A stretch of DNA of 62,150 nt from Chitinophagaceae bacterium (GCA_014379965.1 JACMKU010000183.1:1-62150), one strand, 5' to 3'. Counted from the first letter of the stretch, positions 8,498-16,894 are shown. Notes: generated from the sequence alone by a model not told the origin. Translations and numbers: made by a program.

Positions 8498-9655
8498 ATG
8501 ATATTCGAACTCAATGAGGAGCAATTAATGATTCAAAAGGCAGCCCGTGACTTCGCCCGCAGCGAGTGTTTGCCGGGAGTGATTGAACGGGACGAACACC
8601 AGAAATTTCCGAAGGAACAGGTGATGAAACTGGCTGAACTTGGCTTTTTGGGCATGATGGTGGACCCCAAGTACGGCGGCGCCGGCATGGACACGGTTAG
8701 CTACGTACTGGCGATGGAGGAAATCAGCAAGATCGATGCTAGCGTTAGCGTTGTGATGAGCGTCAATAACAGCCTGGTTTGTTATGGACTACAGGAATAC
8801 GGGAATGAGGAACAAAAGCAGAAATACCTGACACCGCTTGCCCAAGGAAAGAAGGACGGGGAATTATATATTGGAGCATTCATGCTTAGCGAACCCGAGG
8901 CTGGCAGCGACGCCACCTCTCAACGCACTACCGCAGAGGATAAGGGAGATCATTACCTGTTGAACGGAACGAAGAATTGGATCACTAATGGTGGCACGGC
9001 ATCAGTTTATCTCGTGATGGCACAAACGGATCCATCTAAGGGTTCGAAAGGCATCAACACCCTCATCGTAGAGAAAAACTGGCCGGGTGTAGTGGTAGCT
9101 GCGAAAGAGAATAAGCTTGGCATTCGCGGAAGCGATACGCATACCGTAATGTTTAATGACGTAAAGGTGCCTAAGGAGAATAGAGTGGGAGCGGACGGAT
9201 TTGGTTTCAAGTTCGCGATGAAAACTCTTGCCGGTGGTCGAATCGGTATCGCGTCGCAGGCATTGGGAATCGCCAGCGGCTCCTATGAGCTTGCGAAGGA
9301 GTACTCGAAGACACGCAAAGCATTCGGCACCGAGATTATGAATCACCAGGCTATAGCATTTAAGCTGGCGGACATGGCCACACGGGTCGAGGCGTCAAGA
9401 TTACTTTGCCTGAAGGCGGCATGGGAGAAGGATAATGGGGTAGACTATGCGTTAAGTTCATCCATGGCGAAGGTCTTTTCTTCCGAAACGGCGATGTGGG
9501 CCAGCGTAGAGGCCGTACAGATTCATGGCGGCTATGGCTTCGTTAAAGAATATCACGTTGAGCGACTCATGCGTGATGCGAAAATCACGCAGATCTATGA
9601 AGGGACGAGCGAGGTACAGAGAATAGTGATTAGTAGAGCGATACTTGGGAAATAA
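8498..9655 (+). CDS. Acyl-CoA dehydrogenase
   Basis: 385 aa, standard length for the short/medium-chain acyl-CoA dehydrogenase family. The FAD enzyme oxidises acyl-CoA to trans-2-enoyl-CoA in the cytosol. Visible: the substrate/flavin motif MLSEPEAGSDAT followed by NGTKNWITNGG, and the C-terminal QIYEGTSEVQR with the presumed catalytic base E368. Residues match the SCAD/isovaleryl-type branch, but chain-length preference cannot be read securely. It is the first gene of a plus-strand stretch, is divergent from ccmE, and precedes yggS. No electron-transfer flavoprotein genes are in the window. Confidence 0.92.
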   Translation: MIFELNEEQLMIQKAARDFARSECLPGVIERDEHQKFPKEQVMKLAELGFLGMMVDPKYGGAGMDTVSYVLAMEEISKIDASVSVVMSVNNSLVCYGLQEYGNEEQKQKYLTPLAQGKKDGELYIGAFMLSEPEAGSDATSQRTTAEDKGDHYLLNGTKNWITNGGTASVYLVMAQTDPSKGSKGINTLIVEKNWPGVVVAAKENKLGIRGSDTHTVMFNDVKVPKENRVGADGFGFKFAMKTLAGGRIGIASQALGIASGSYELAKEYSKTRKAFGTEIMNHQAIAFKLADMATRVEASRLLCLKAAWEKDNGVDYALSSSMAKVFSSETAMWASVEAVQIHGGYGFVKEYHVERLMRDAKITQIYEGTSEVQRIVISRAILGK

Positions 9656-9688
9656 GGTTTCACGCAAAGGCAAAGAGGCGCAGAGGAA
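9656..9688. repeat. Single-arm repeat remnant, CGCAAAG family (D)
   Basis: GGTTTCACGCAAAGG followed by CAAAGAGGCGCAGAGG, immediately after the acyl-CoA dehydrogenase stop. It matches the left arm of the complete family D elements at 12491 and 52596. No facing arm is seen. An open frame runs from it into yggS and would give a false N-terminal extension. Confidence 0.65.
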
Positions 9689-9734
9689 AAAACAAGATCG
9701 AATACGAAGCAACCAAGAAACCGAGCAACTAGAC

Positions 9735-10400
9735 ATGCCAGTCAACCGAGAAGCATACCAGCAGATCATAAAAGAGTTGGAGCCTACTAAGGCCACCCTT
9801 GTTGCCGTATCGAAGACGAAACCGGTAGAGGAGATCCGCGAGTTGTACGACCTTGGTCAACGTGACTTCGGAGAGAATTATGTACAGGAACTGGCGGAGA
9901 AAGCCGAACAATTACCGAAAGACATACGTTGGCATTTCATCGGACACCTTCAAAGCAATAAGGTGAAACATATCGCGCCATTCATACACCTCATTCATGG
10001 TGTTGATAGCAACAAGCTACTTGAAGAGATCGACAAGCAGGCGATTAAGAACAACAGGGTGATTGATTGCCTTCTCCAGGTCTACATCGCGAAAGAAGAA
10101 ACGAAGTTTGGTTTTGAAGAAAGCGAGCTTGCAAATGTGGTGGTATATGATTCTCCCAATATTAGTATAAAAGGCCTGATGGGAATGGCGTCCTTCACCG
10201 AAGACATGGAGAAAGTCAGGCAGGAGTTTCGCTCCTTAAAAGAAATTTACGATCGTCATGCCGTGTTGACTGCGAACAGCACCCACAAATCCGCGAAGTT
10301 TACCACGCTCTCGATGGGGATGAGCAGCGACTACCGTGTGGCGCTGGAAGAGGGGAGTGGGATGGTGAGGATTGGAAGCTTGTTGTTTGGAGCCCGGTAG
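9735..10400 (+). CDS. yggS: PLP homeostasis protein YggS/PLPBP
   Basis: 221 aa, the usual size of the alanine-racemase-fold PLP-binding protein that buffers pyridoxal phosphate in the cytosol. Visible: AVSKTKP with the PLP lysine at K27, FGENYVQE, HFIGHLQSNK and the C-terminal SMGMSSDYRVALEEGSGMVRIGS. I place the start at the ATG at 9735 (MPVNREAYQQ). The frame stays open upstream to 9645, but that stretch is translated repeat sequence. The gene converges on the S9 peptidase gene across a family C inverted repeat. Confidence 0.93.
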   Translation: MPVNREAYQQIIKELEPTKATLVAVSKTKPVEEIRELYDLGQRDFGENYVQELAEKAEQLPKDIRWHFIGHLQSNKVKHIAPFIHLIHGVDSNKLLEEIDKQAIKNNRVIDCLLQVYIAKEETKFGFEESELANVVVYDSPNISIKGLMGMASFTEDMEKVRQEFRSLKEIYDRHAVLTANSTHKSAKFTTLSMGMSSDYRVALEEGSGMVRIGSLLFGAR

Positions 10401-10409
10401 TGTCGGTGG

Positions 10410-10515
10410 GGTTGATTATGTTGAATGGGTTGACTAGGTTGATTACGCAACGACACCCATTTAAACGGGCACGCTACCTAGGCAACTCATTCAACCCAAT
10501 CAACCCAATCAACTC
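10410..10515. repeat. Intergenic inverted repeat, GTTGATT family (C)
   Basis: Arms at about 10410-10446 (GGTTGATTATGTTGAATGG and so on) and 10481-10515 (CAACTCATTCAACCCAATC and so on), with a spacer of about 34 bases. It fills the gap between the convergent yggS and S9 peptidase genes and ends 3 bases before the peptidase stop codon. In this position it could act as a two-way terminator. Confidence 0.82.
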
Positions 10516-10518
10516 TCT

Positions 10519-12456
10519 CTAAAATCCTGTTCTATCTCCCTCACTCGCCGGCAACGTCTCCGCCAACCATTTGTAAAATTCACGCTGCCACACGAGTGCA
10601 TTTTGCGCGCTCAATACCCAATGGTTTTCATCGGGGAGGTATAATAATTTGCTTTTGATCCCACGAAGTTGCGCCGCCTGGAATGCCTGCAGTCCCTGTT
10701 CCTGCGGAACACGATAGTCTTTACCACCCTGAATGATGAGCATAGGCGTATTCCATTTGTCAACGAAGTTGATGGGGTTGTATTTATTGTATGACTTTTG
10801 CGCAGCTAGATTCTTCTTGTCCCAGTAATTGCCACCCCAATCGTAATCGACAAACCAAAGTTCCTCTGTTGTACCATACATACTGCGCATGTCGAAGACG
10901 CCATCATGCGCGATAAAGGACTTGAAGCGATTGTTGTGCATTCCGGCAAGCATGAAGGCGGAGTAGCCACCGTAGCTCGCGCCGACGCAGCCAAGCCGGT
11001 TCTTGTCAACATATTTCTCCTTGCTCACCGCGTCTATAGCGGAAAGGTAATCCTGCATTACCTGTCCTCCGTGGTCCTTGCTTATCTGCTCATTCCATTT
11101 GGTACCAAATCCAGGCATGCCACGACGACCTGGCGCTACAACGATGTATCCCTGTGATGCCATCAATTGAAAATTCCAACGAAAAGAATAGAACTGGGTG
11201 AGGGGTGATTGCGGACCTCCCTGGCAATATAGCAGGGTAGGATATTTCTTCGAAGGGTCGAAGTCAGGTGGGTAGATCACCCATACCATCATTTTCTTGC
11301 CATCGGTAGTCGTCACCCATTTTCTTTCCGTCTTTACCATGCCGATCTTGTCATACGCTGCATTGTTGACATAAGTGATTTGTTTCATTGATCCCGTGTT
11401 GAGGTCAACGCTGAATATCTCCGCTGCATGGTTTATGTCGGCGCGTGATACAATCAATGAATTTCCTGATTGCCCAATGATAGCATTGATGTCGAAATCG
11501 CCTCGCGTGATCTGTCGTATTTCCGGTTGCTTCTGGGTGGCCCCGGTATAGTCGACGGAGAACAATTGCATGGTGCCATTAATTGGGGCGAAGAAGTAGA
11601 TATTCTTCCCATCATCGCTCCACCTAAATCCTTCTACGTGTATATCATCGCGGTGACGGGTAAGGTTCACGGTTCCCATACCGGTTGATGCAACGAGATC
11701 CTGTTTGTCAGATTCATAGCCATCACGCTTCATACTCATCCATGCTAAAGTAGATTGGCCACTGTATGCGGGGTTAATGTCGTAACCCATCATTCCTTCG
11801 GTAAGATTCGTGGTCTTGCCCGTAGCCAATTCGTATTGGTAGATATCAGTATTCGTACTTACTGCATAGTCCTTACCATATTTCTTTTTTGCAACATATA
11901 GGATTGCGGTACCGTCAGGCTTCCATGTGTAGTCCTCGTCGCCCCCGAAAGGTTTCTGTGGAGAATCATATGGTTCACCTTCCATCAGGTCTTTTTCTTC
12001 GGTGGGTCTGCCTACGGTTGATACAAACACATGATCGAACTTGCCATCTTCCCAGGTATCCCAGTGGCGATTATTGAGGTTGTCGAATATGTATACATTC
12101 GACTTGGTGAGTTCAGGGTAGTGGTCACTTCCGCTGATTTTTTTAACCTTTACTTCCTTGTTAGTGAGAAGGTATTTACCATCTGGGGAGAGGTTCTTAT
12201 TATTCAACAGGCTATCGGCATTGGTCACTTGCACTGCAGTACCTCCAGTAAGAGGGATCATGTAATTCTTCTTCGTGCTCTTATTCGCTTCCCAGTCTGG
12301 CGTGCTTACGGAGTACAAGAGCTGTTTGCCGTCTTTTGAAATACCGAGACCGGTTACTCGTCCGAGCTTCCATAATAATTCAGGGGTCATGCGGTCCTGA
12401 CAAATAGAAACTAGTGGGGCTAATAGCAACAGGGCCGGAATAATTCTTTTCTGCAT
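10519..12456 (-). CDS. S9 family peptidase (dipeptidyl/acylaminoacyl type)
   Basis: 645 aa secreted prolyl-oligopeptidase-family serine peptidase. A signal peptide (MQKRIIPALLLLAPLVSICQ) is followed by a beta-propeller with WD40-like repeats, then the alpha/beta-hydrolase domain. The triad is visible: S494 in GASYGGYS, D580 in GGKDYRVP and H612 in DENHW. It should cleave short peptides in the periplasm. The frame is open for 29 more codons upstream, but those encode Arg/Phe-rich text from the CGCAAAG repeat, so the start is the ATG at 12456, supported by a -7 box at 12477. Confidence 0.92.
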   Translation of the reverse strand: MQKRIIPALLLLAPLVSICQDRMTPELLWKLGRVTGLGISKDGKQLLYSVSTPDWEANKSTKKNYMIPLTGGTAVQVTNADSLLNNKNLSPDGKYLLTNKEVKVKKISGSDHYPELTKSNVYIFDNLNNRHWDTWEDGKFDHVFVSTVGRPTEEKDLMEGEPYDSPQKPFGGDEDYTWKPDGTAILYVAKKKYGKDYAVSTNTDIYQYELATGKTTNLTEGMMGYDINPAYSGQSTLAWMSMKRDGYESDKQDLVASTGMGTVNLTRHRDDIHVEGFRWSDDGKNIYFFAPINGTMQLFSVDYTGATQKQPEIRQITRGDFDINAIIGQSGNSLIVSRADINHAAEIFSVDLNTGSMKQITYVNNAAYDKIGMVKTERKWVTTTDGKKMMVWVIYPPDFDPSKKYPTLLYCQGGPQSPLTQFYSFRWNFQLMASQGYIVVAPGRRGMPGFGTKWNEQISKDHGGQVMQDYLSAIDAVSKEKYVDKNRLGCVGASYGGYSAFMLAGMHNNRFKSFIAHDGVFDMRSMYGTTEELWFVDYDWGGNYWDKKNLAAQKSYNKYNPINFVDKWNTPMLIIQGGKDYRVPQEQGLQAFQAAQLRGIKSKLLYLPDENHWVLSAQNALVWQREFYKWLAETLPASEGDRTGF

Positions 12457-12476
12457 GATAAATAGATTTGGAGGGC

Positions 12477-12484
12477 CAAATTTA
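12477..12484 (-). promoter_or_regulatory. -7 promoter element (TAAATTTG) for S9 peptidase
   Basis: Minus-strand TAAATTTG, matching TAnnTTTG, 20 bp upstream of the ATG at 12456. The family D repeat begins 6 bp further upstream, so any -33 contact would fall inside repeat sequence. Confidence 0.5.
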
Positions 12485-12490
12485 CAAAAA

Positions 12491-12637
12491 GGTTTCACGC
12501 AAAAGCGCAAAGGTGTTTCACGCAAAGGCGCAAAGGTTCGCAAAGACGCAGAGAATCTCCATTTCCAGGGTAATTAAAACTTGCCTGGGAAAGAATCTCT
12601 TTGCGTCTTTGCGAACCTTTGCGCCTTTGCGTGCAAC
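12491..12637. repeat. Intergenic inverted repeat, CGCAAAG family (D)
   Basis: Left arm 12491-12560, right arm about 12593-12637. A stretch of over 30 bases (CACGCAAAGGCGC, then AAAGGTTCGC, then AAAGACGCA) is mirrored without mismatch. The left side also has an extra partial copy of the unit run. The short spacer holds an inner CCAGG/CCTGG pair. The element fills the gap between two minus-strand genes, ending one base from the stop codon of the dioxygenase-like gene and 6 bp from the -7 box of the S9 peptidase. Confidence 0.88.
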
Positions 12638-12638
12638 C

Positions 12639-13295
12639 CTAACGGTAGTCTCTGACATCCAAGCCCAGGATAATATCCCTCGACGCCCTCAACATCCCAT
12701 CTTTCATCACCGTCGTCAATACTCCCTTTCCGCCTACGGGATTCGGACGATTCCTTTCTGCCTCGGGGAGTAGGGGGTCATCGCTAAACACGTACTCGTC
12801 GATCCAGTATTCGCTCTTGCCTGGTTCTTTAATTGTAGGATGGATGTGTTTCTGGTTAGTGCTATTTGGATATGAAGCAGGGACCGTAGTCAGGAATCGA
12901 TATTGACCTTGCGCATTCGTCTTCACCCAGCCGCGCAGGTAACCATGTCGCTGTGCCCATCCCTTTTCATCTGCTTTCTTTGGATAGATCCCTTGTTGGT
13001 CCGTATGATAGACATACAGAATAACTCCAGCGGCAGGTGTCTTGCCATCCGACTTATAGATTGTCCCCGTTATATCGAGTTTCGGCCCGGGCATGTAGAA
13101 CGAGGGAAGCGTATCTACATAGTCAAGTTGCGCGAATGGAATCGGGCTCTCGTAAATAGCCTCACATCCTTCGCAGCTACCACCGACTTTGATGTCCTTG
13201 TTATCCGATTTGTTGGCTGCGGGCCTCGCAGTCTTCTGACTGCAGGCAGTCAGTTGCATAGCAATTAGAAATAAAAACAAGAAGAAGCGCATCAT
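12639..13295 (-). CDS. Intradiol ring-cleavage dioxygenase-like lipoprotein
   Basis: 218 aa. Lipoprotein signal with lipobox LTAC (Cys18), then a conserved CEGCE pair (Cys41, Cys44), then a protocatechuate 3,4-dioxygenase beta-subunit-like fold. The four Fe(III) ligands of the family can be placed: Y104 (GIYP), Y142 (ASYP), H150 and H152 (HIH). So the metal site is intact, unlike in transthyretin-like relatives. Cytosolic intradiol enzymes cleave catechols; here the protein should be anchored in the envelope, so its substrate is uncertain. No aromatic catabolism genes lie nearby. Start is ATG 13295, or the next codon, also ATG. Confidence 0.82.
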   Translation of the reverse strand: MMRFFLFLFLIAMQLTACSQKTARPAANKSDNKDIKVGGSCEGCEAIYESPIPFAQLDYVDTLPSFYMPGPKLDITGTIYKSDGKTPAAGVILYVYHTDQQGIYPKKADEKGWAQRHGYLRGWVKTNAQGQYRFLTTVPASYPNSTNQKHIHPTIKEPGKSEYWIDEYVFSDDPLLPEAERNRPNPVGGKGVLTTVMKDGMLRASRDIILGLDVRDYR

Positions 13296-13402
13296 GGTTG
13301 AGTGTTTAAGAATTCAAATTTGGCAAAACGACTATCAGGGTCCAACTTCATTTGATAAGTGGCAGGCCGGGCTTGACAAACTGTGCTTGGGAGAAGATGA
13401 GG

Positions 13403-13571
13403 CGTTTAACGTTTAAGGGTTTAACGTTTAACGTTCTTACTGCAGAGGCTTCAAAACTGATTGAAATGCTATGATAGGCAAACAAGGAATGTCCAGTTTA
13501 CGGATTTCAGGATACTGAATTGCAACTTTGATCTAAAGAACGTTAAACGTTAAACCCTTAAACGTTAAACG
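13403..13571. repeat. Intergenic inverted repeat with conserved core, GTTTAAC family (A), copy 1
   Basis: Perfect 34-base inverted repeat: 13403-13436 and 13538-13571, built of CGTTTAA/GGGTTTAA units and ending in GTTC/GAAC on the inner sides. The 101-base core between the arms (starting TTACTGCAGAG, ending TTTGATCTAAA) is clearly related to the core of the copy at 15523. It lies in the gap between divergent genes (dioxygenase-like and histidine kinase), so it is not downstream of either. The remainder of the 357-base gap holds nothing else I recognise. Confidence 0.9.
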
Positions 13572-13652
13572 TCAAATGCGCTACTGGTCACGAGAATCCT
13601 TCCCTTGATGTAATCCGCGCTCCGGGATGGATTTTGTACTTTTATTTCGGGT

Positions 13653-14687
13653 ATGGGAAAACGGTCACTATTTTTTAGGTACAGGCTGCATCATGTTTTA
13701 TTCTGGATGCTGGTATTTGGCCTCTGGTATTTCCTGAGATATCCTGTCGACCGTTTTTCAAACCAGGCGTTCCTGATCACTTTGGTAAAGGTGACGGATC
13801 TTGCCATCCTCGTCTATATGACCAACCTGGTACTTATCCCAAGCCTTTTGTACAAGAAGAAGTATGGATGGTTTGCATTAGCATTTGTAGCCATGGTGGT
13901 AACTAGCAGCCTTATTAAGATGCAGATCATCGGGCAGATCATGAACAATCCCGGTCTTTTCGATCTCTCCGATCGCGAAAAATTGAAGGAACGCATTTAC
14001 GACAATGTGATCCCGCATTTTTTCCTTGTAATTGCGGGCGCAGCAACCAAGTTAATGTATGATCATTCGAGGATGCAGCAGCGGCTGATTGAAATGGCGA
14101 GGGAGAAGGCGGAGGCGGAACTGAGTTTCCTGAAATCGCAGATCAATCCACATTTCCTATTCAATTCACTCAACTCAGTATATTTCCTAATTAATAAAGA
14201 AAACCCTGAGGCTCGACAGGCCTTGCACAAGTTCTCAGATATGTTACGGTATCAACTCTATGAAATGAATGGAGCGAGAATACCCATCGAGAAGGAATTG
14301 AATTATCTGAAAGACTATGTCGACCTGCAGAAACTTCGCAAAGATGAAAACTACAATGTCGAGTTCAATTGTTCACCAGAGGTAAAAGATTTCTCGATCG
14401 AACCACTCCTCCTCATACCATTCGTTGAAAATGCGTTCAAGCATATTTCCCATAAGACTACGGAGAAAAACTTCGTAAGGCTTGACATGAGCCGCCTGAA
14501 TGGGCATTTTAATTTCACCATTGAGAATTCTACGGAGCATGCGAAACCTACCGATCTGCATGGTGGGATAGGATTGAACAATGTCAAACGTAGGCTTGAA
14601 TTACTTTACCCGGATAAGTATTCGCTTAATATCAATGATGGCGAGAAAACATACACGGTAGACCTCAAACTGAAAATTGAATCGTAA
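13653..14687 (+). CDS. LytS-type sensor histidine kinase
   Basis: 344 aa. Four predicted TM helices in the first about 135 residues, then a coiled-coil-like linker (about 137-160), then the His_kinase (PF06580) domain with phospho-acceptor H167 in SQINPHFLFNSLNS. A C-terminal ATPase domain has the N-box PFVENAFKH and glycine box GGIGLNNV. No periplasmic sensor domain is present. Such kinases normally sit directly beside a LytTR regulator; here a DinB-like gene and a repeat element separate it from the regulator at 15703. The signal is unknown. Confidence 0.92.
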   Translation: MGKRSLFFRYRLHHVLFWMLVFGLWYFLRYPVDRFSNQAFLITLVKVTDLAILVYMTNLVLIPSLLYKKKYGWFALAFVAMVVTSSLIKMQIIGQIMNNPGLFDLSDREKLKERIYDNVIPHFFLVIAGAATKLMYDHSRMQQRLIEMAREKAEAELSFLKSQINPHFLFNSLNSVYFLINKENPEARQALHKFSDMLRYQLYEMNGARIPIEKELNYLKDYVDLQKLRKDENYNVEFNCSPEVKDFSIEPLLLIPFVENAFKHISHKTTEKNFVRLDMSRLNGHFNFTIENSTEHAKPTDLHGGIGLNNVKRRLELLYPDKYSLNINDGEKTYTVDLKLKIES

Positions 14688-14689
14688 CA

Positions 14690-15517
14690 ATGAATAAAAC
14701 AATTGAGACACTTTCGTTATTTCCCGTGCTAAATAGGAATCTTATCGATTTCCTGCGCGGCTTATCACCTGATGACTGGCGGCGACAAACCGTTGCACGC
14801 AAGTGGAAGATCAAGGACGTCGCAGCACACTTGCTTGATGGCAACTTTCGGCGCATCGCACTTCACCGTGATGGCTGGGCATCGTCACCAGATAAACCTA
14901 TTGCCCTATATACTGACCTTGTCCAATACCTCAACGAGCTTAATGCGGACTGGGTGCAGGCAAATCGACGCTTAAGTCCACAATTGATTGTTGACTTGTT
15001 GGAGTGGAGTAATGCCGAGGTATACAAACTATTCCAGGCACTCGACCCCATGGCCTCTTCGGCCTATCCCGTTAGCTGGGCGGGTCAGAGCACTTCTTAC
15101 AACTGGTTCGACATTGCCAGGGAGTACACTGAGCGATGGCTACACCAGCAACAGATCAGGGATGCGGCAGGGAATACAGATTTGATGAACCGCGAACTTT
15201 ATCATCCGTTGTTAGACATATTCATGCAGGCATGGCCGGTCGCGCTAGACAATGAGGGTAGAGAAGGTATCGTGCTGAAGACGGTGATTACCGGCGACGG
15301 TGGCGGTGAGTGGTTATTAAAGAAAGAAAAGGGCAAGTGGCAATTGAATACGGATAATTCAATACAACCGTCGGCAGAAACCCTCATCGATGGCAGGGTA
15401 GCGTGGAAACTATTTTCCAAGAGCGTCAGAAAGGATGACATCAGGGGGAGTTATGAGATTAAGGGGGATCAGCGGTTGGGGGAGAGGGTGTTGGAAATGG
15501 TGTCCGTAATGGCTTAG
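14690..15517 (+). CDS. DinB/maleylpyruvate isomerase N-terminal domain protein
   Basis: 275 aa cytosolic protein. The N-terminal half is a DinB-superfamily four-helix bundle, recognised from WRRQTVARKWKIKDVAAHL with the first metal-ligand-type His at the end of that motif, and WLHQQQIRDA near 148. The C-terminal part (about 185-275) resembles the small domain found in mycothiol-dependent isomerase-like proteins. Members are thiol- or metal-dependent transferases; with bacillithiol made by this organism (bshB1), a bacillithiol transferase role is possible but is only inference. It starts 2 bases after the kinase stop, so the two are co-transcribed. Confidence 0.75.
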   Translation: MNKTIETLSLFPVLNRNLIDFLRGLSPDDWRRQTVARKWKIKDVAAHLLDGNFRRIALHRDGWASSPDKPIALYTDLVQYLNELNADWVQANRRLSPQLIVDLLEWSNAEVYKLFQALDPMASSAYPVSWAGQSTSYNWFDIAREYTERWLHQQQIRDAAGNTDLMNRELYHPLLDIFMQAWPVALDNEGREGIVLKTVITGDGGGEWLLKKEKGKWQLNTDNSIQPSAETLIDGRVAWKLFSKSVRKDDIRGSYEIKGDQRLGERVLEMVSVMA

Positions 15518-15522
15518 GCAGA

Positions 15523-15688
15523 GACGTTTAACGTTTAAGGTTTAAGGTTTAACGTTCTTACTGCAGAGTCTTCACAACTGAATTGAAATGCTATGATAGA
15601 ACAAACAGGGAACGTCCAGATGATTGATTGTAAAATACTAAATCGCAACTTCGATCTAAGGAACGTTAAACGTTAAACGTTAAACGTT
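15523..15688. repeat. Intergenic inverted repeat with conserved core, GTTTAAC family (A), copy 2
   Basis: Arms 15523-15557 and 15661-15688. The core starts TTACTGCAGAG and ends TTCGATCTAAG, and aligns along its length with the core of copy 1 (13437-13537), including the shared block GAAATGCTATGATAG. It is in the same orientation as copy 1 and 2.1 kb away. Its right arm ends 14 bases before the ATG of the LytTR regulator, so it supplies much of that gene's upstream region. Confidence 0.88.
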
Positions 15689-15702
15689 GAAAAAGCCTCA
15701 AT

Positions 15703-16437
15703 ATGAATATAGCCTGCGTAATCATCGACGACGAACCCCTAGCTCGCAAGGGACTGAAGGAATATATTGCCGACGTGGATTTCCTCCAGTTGAAGGGCGA
15801 GTTCGATAATCCCGTGAAGGCGATGGAGATGCTATCGACTGAACATGTGCAACTCCTGTTCCTCGATATACAGATGCCGAAGATTACGGGGCTTGAGTTT
15901 TTCAAGACGCTGAAGAATGCACCGCCCGTCATCTTCACGACGGCATTCCCACAATACGCGCTGGAGGGTTTCGAATTGAATGCGCTAGACTACCTGGTGA
16001 AGCCTATTTCCTTCGAACGCTTCCTCAAAGCGGCCGTGCGCGCCCGGGAGTATTACGAAGTGCGCCAGAAGAACATGGGAGAAACATTGGGATCTGCAAG
16101 CGGGGGCATCGCCGATTATTTCTTCATCAAGGCTGATAATAAGCTGGTCAAGATATTCTTTGAGGAAGTATTGTATGCCGAGGCGCTGCAAAACTATGTC
16201 GTCATTCATACCACCGACAAGAAGTATATCACCTACCTCACTTTCAAGTCAGTGGAAGAATACCTGCCATCAGATAGATTCATCAAGACCCATAAGTCTT
16301 ATATCATCTCTGCCGCCCGCATCGATAGCATCGAAGCCAACGATATTCGCATAGGCCAGCATCATGTTCCGATAAGCAGAAATCTCAAGGATGAGGTAAT
16401 GGAACGATTATTAAACGGCCGTTTCCTGAAGAGATGA
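15703..16437 (+). CDS. LytTR response regulator
   Basis: 244 aa. The N-terminal receiver domain has acidic residues D9/D10, phospho-acceptor D55 in LFLDIQMP and LDYLVKPI near residue 104. A C-terminal LytTR DNA-binding domain spans about 140-240 (FIKTHKSYIISAARIDSI is characteristic). It is the likely partner of the kinase at 13653, being the nearest on the same strand, but is separated from it by a DinB-like gene and a family A repeat. Target genes cannot be read from the sequence. Confidence 0.92.
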   Translation: MNIACVIIDDEPLARKGLKEYIADVDFLQLKGEFDNPVKAMEMLSTEHVQLLFLDIQMPKITGLEFFKTLKNAPPVIFTTAFPQYALEGFELNALDYLVKPISFERFLKAAVRAREYYEVRQKNMGETLGSASGGIADYFFIKADNKLVKIFFEEVLYAEALQNYVVIHTTDKKYITYLTFKSVEEYLPSDRFIKTHKSYIISAARIDSIEANDIRIGQHHVPISRNLKDEVMERLLNGRFLKR

Positions 16438-16440
16438 CAT

Positions 16441-16860
16441 CTATCCGTAGTTTTCGATATTCTCCACGATAAGATCGTAGTTGATCAGAAGCTCGGCACC
16501 GGCTGGTATATCCTTTAGCGCCTCAAAATCTTCTCCTTCGTTGATCGAAATAATGTTGGGATTACCGGAATGATTGAGGTAATTAACCATATCCACGACT
16601 TTGAAACCGTAATCTGGTATGAAATAATTGTCTTCATCGAACAGACAATACGTTTCGATAAGCTCTCTTGATGACATGGGGAGCTTCTCTACGTCGTTAA
16701 TTGAAACAGGTACCCATTTTCCGTGCCCTCTGGAAAAAATATTCTTACATCCCTTTGGGATATCCCTGATGGCGAATACCCCAATTCCATGAACAAGGGA
16801 GGGTTTCAGCATAGCATAAGTATCATGAGCCAGTTCCGTGAGTAATTCTTCTCGATTCAT
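16441..16860 (-). CDS. SET domain protein
   Basis: 139 aa, small and nearly all SET domain. Visible: the opening VHGIGVFAIRDIPKG (about 23-37), the pseudoknot motif MVNYLNHSGNPN (90s) that binds S-adenosylmethionine, and GAELLINYD near the C terminus with the catalytic-type Tyr. It would be a lysine methyltransferase acting on an unknown protein. Bacterial stand-alone SET proteins of this size are common but poorly understood. It converges on the LytTR gene with only 3 bases between stops and is divergent from the transglutaminase. Confidence 0.85.
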   Translation of the reverse strand: MNREELLTELAHDTYAMLKPSLVHGIGVFAIRDIPKGCKNIFSRGHGKWVPVSINDVEKLPMSSRELIETYCLFDEDNYFIPDYGFKVVDMVNYLNHSGNPNIISINEGEDFEALKDIPAGAELLINYDLIVENIENYG

Positions 16861-16886
16861 TAGTAGGGTTTGTTAAAAGATAATCC

Positions 16887-16894
16887 CAAAGATA
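16887..16894 (-). promoter_or_regulatory. -7 promoter element (TATCTTTG) for SET gene
   Basis: Minus-strand TATCTTTG, an exact TAnnTTTG match, 26 bp upstream of the SET gene start. Confidence 0.5.

Noticed and set aside
9645..9734. N-terminal extension of yggS
   Set aside because: The frame is open but encodes translated CGCAAAG repeat; family sequence begins at 9735.
12457..12543. 29-codon extension of the S9 peptidase
   Set aside because: It crosses the promoter box and repeat sequence; the signal peptide starts at 12456.
13403..15688. Composite transposon
   Set aside because: Flanking elements resemble each other, but no transposase lies between them and no target duplication is visible.
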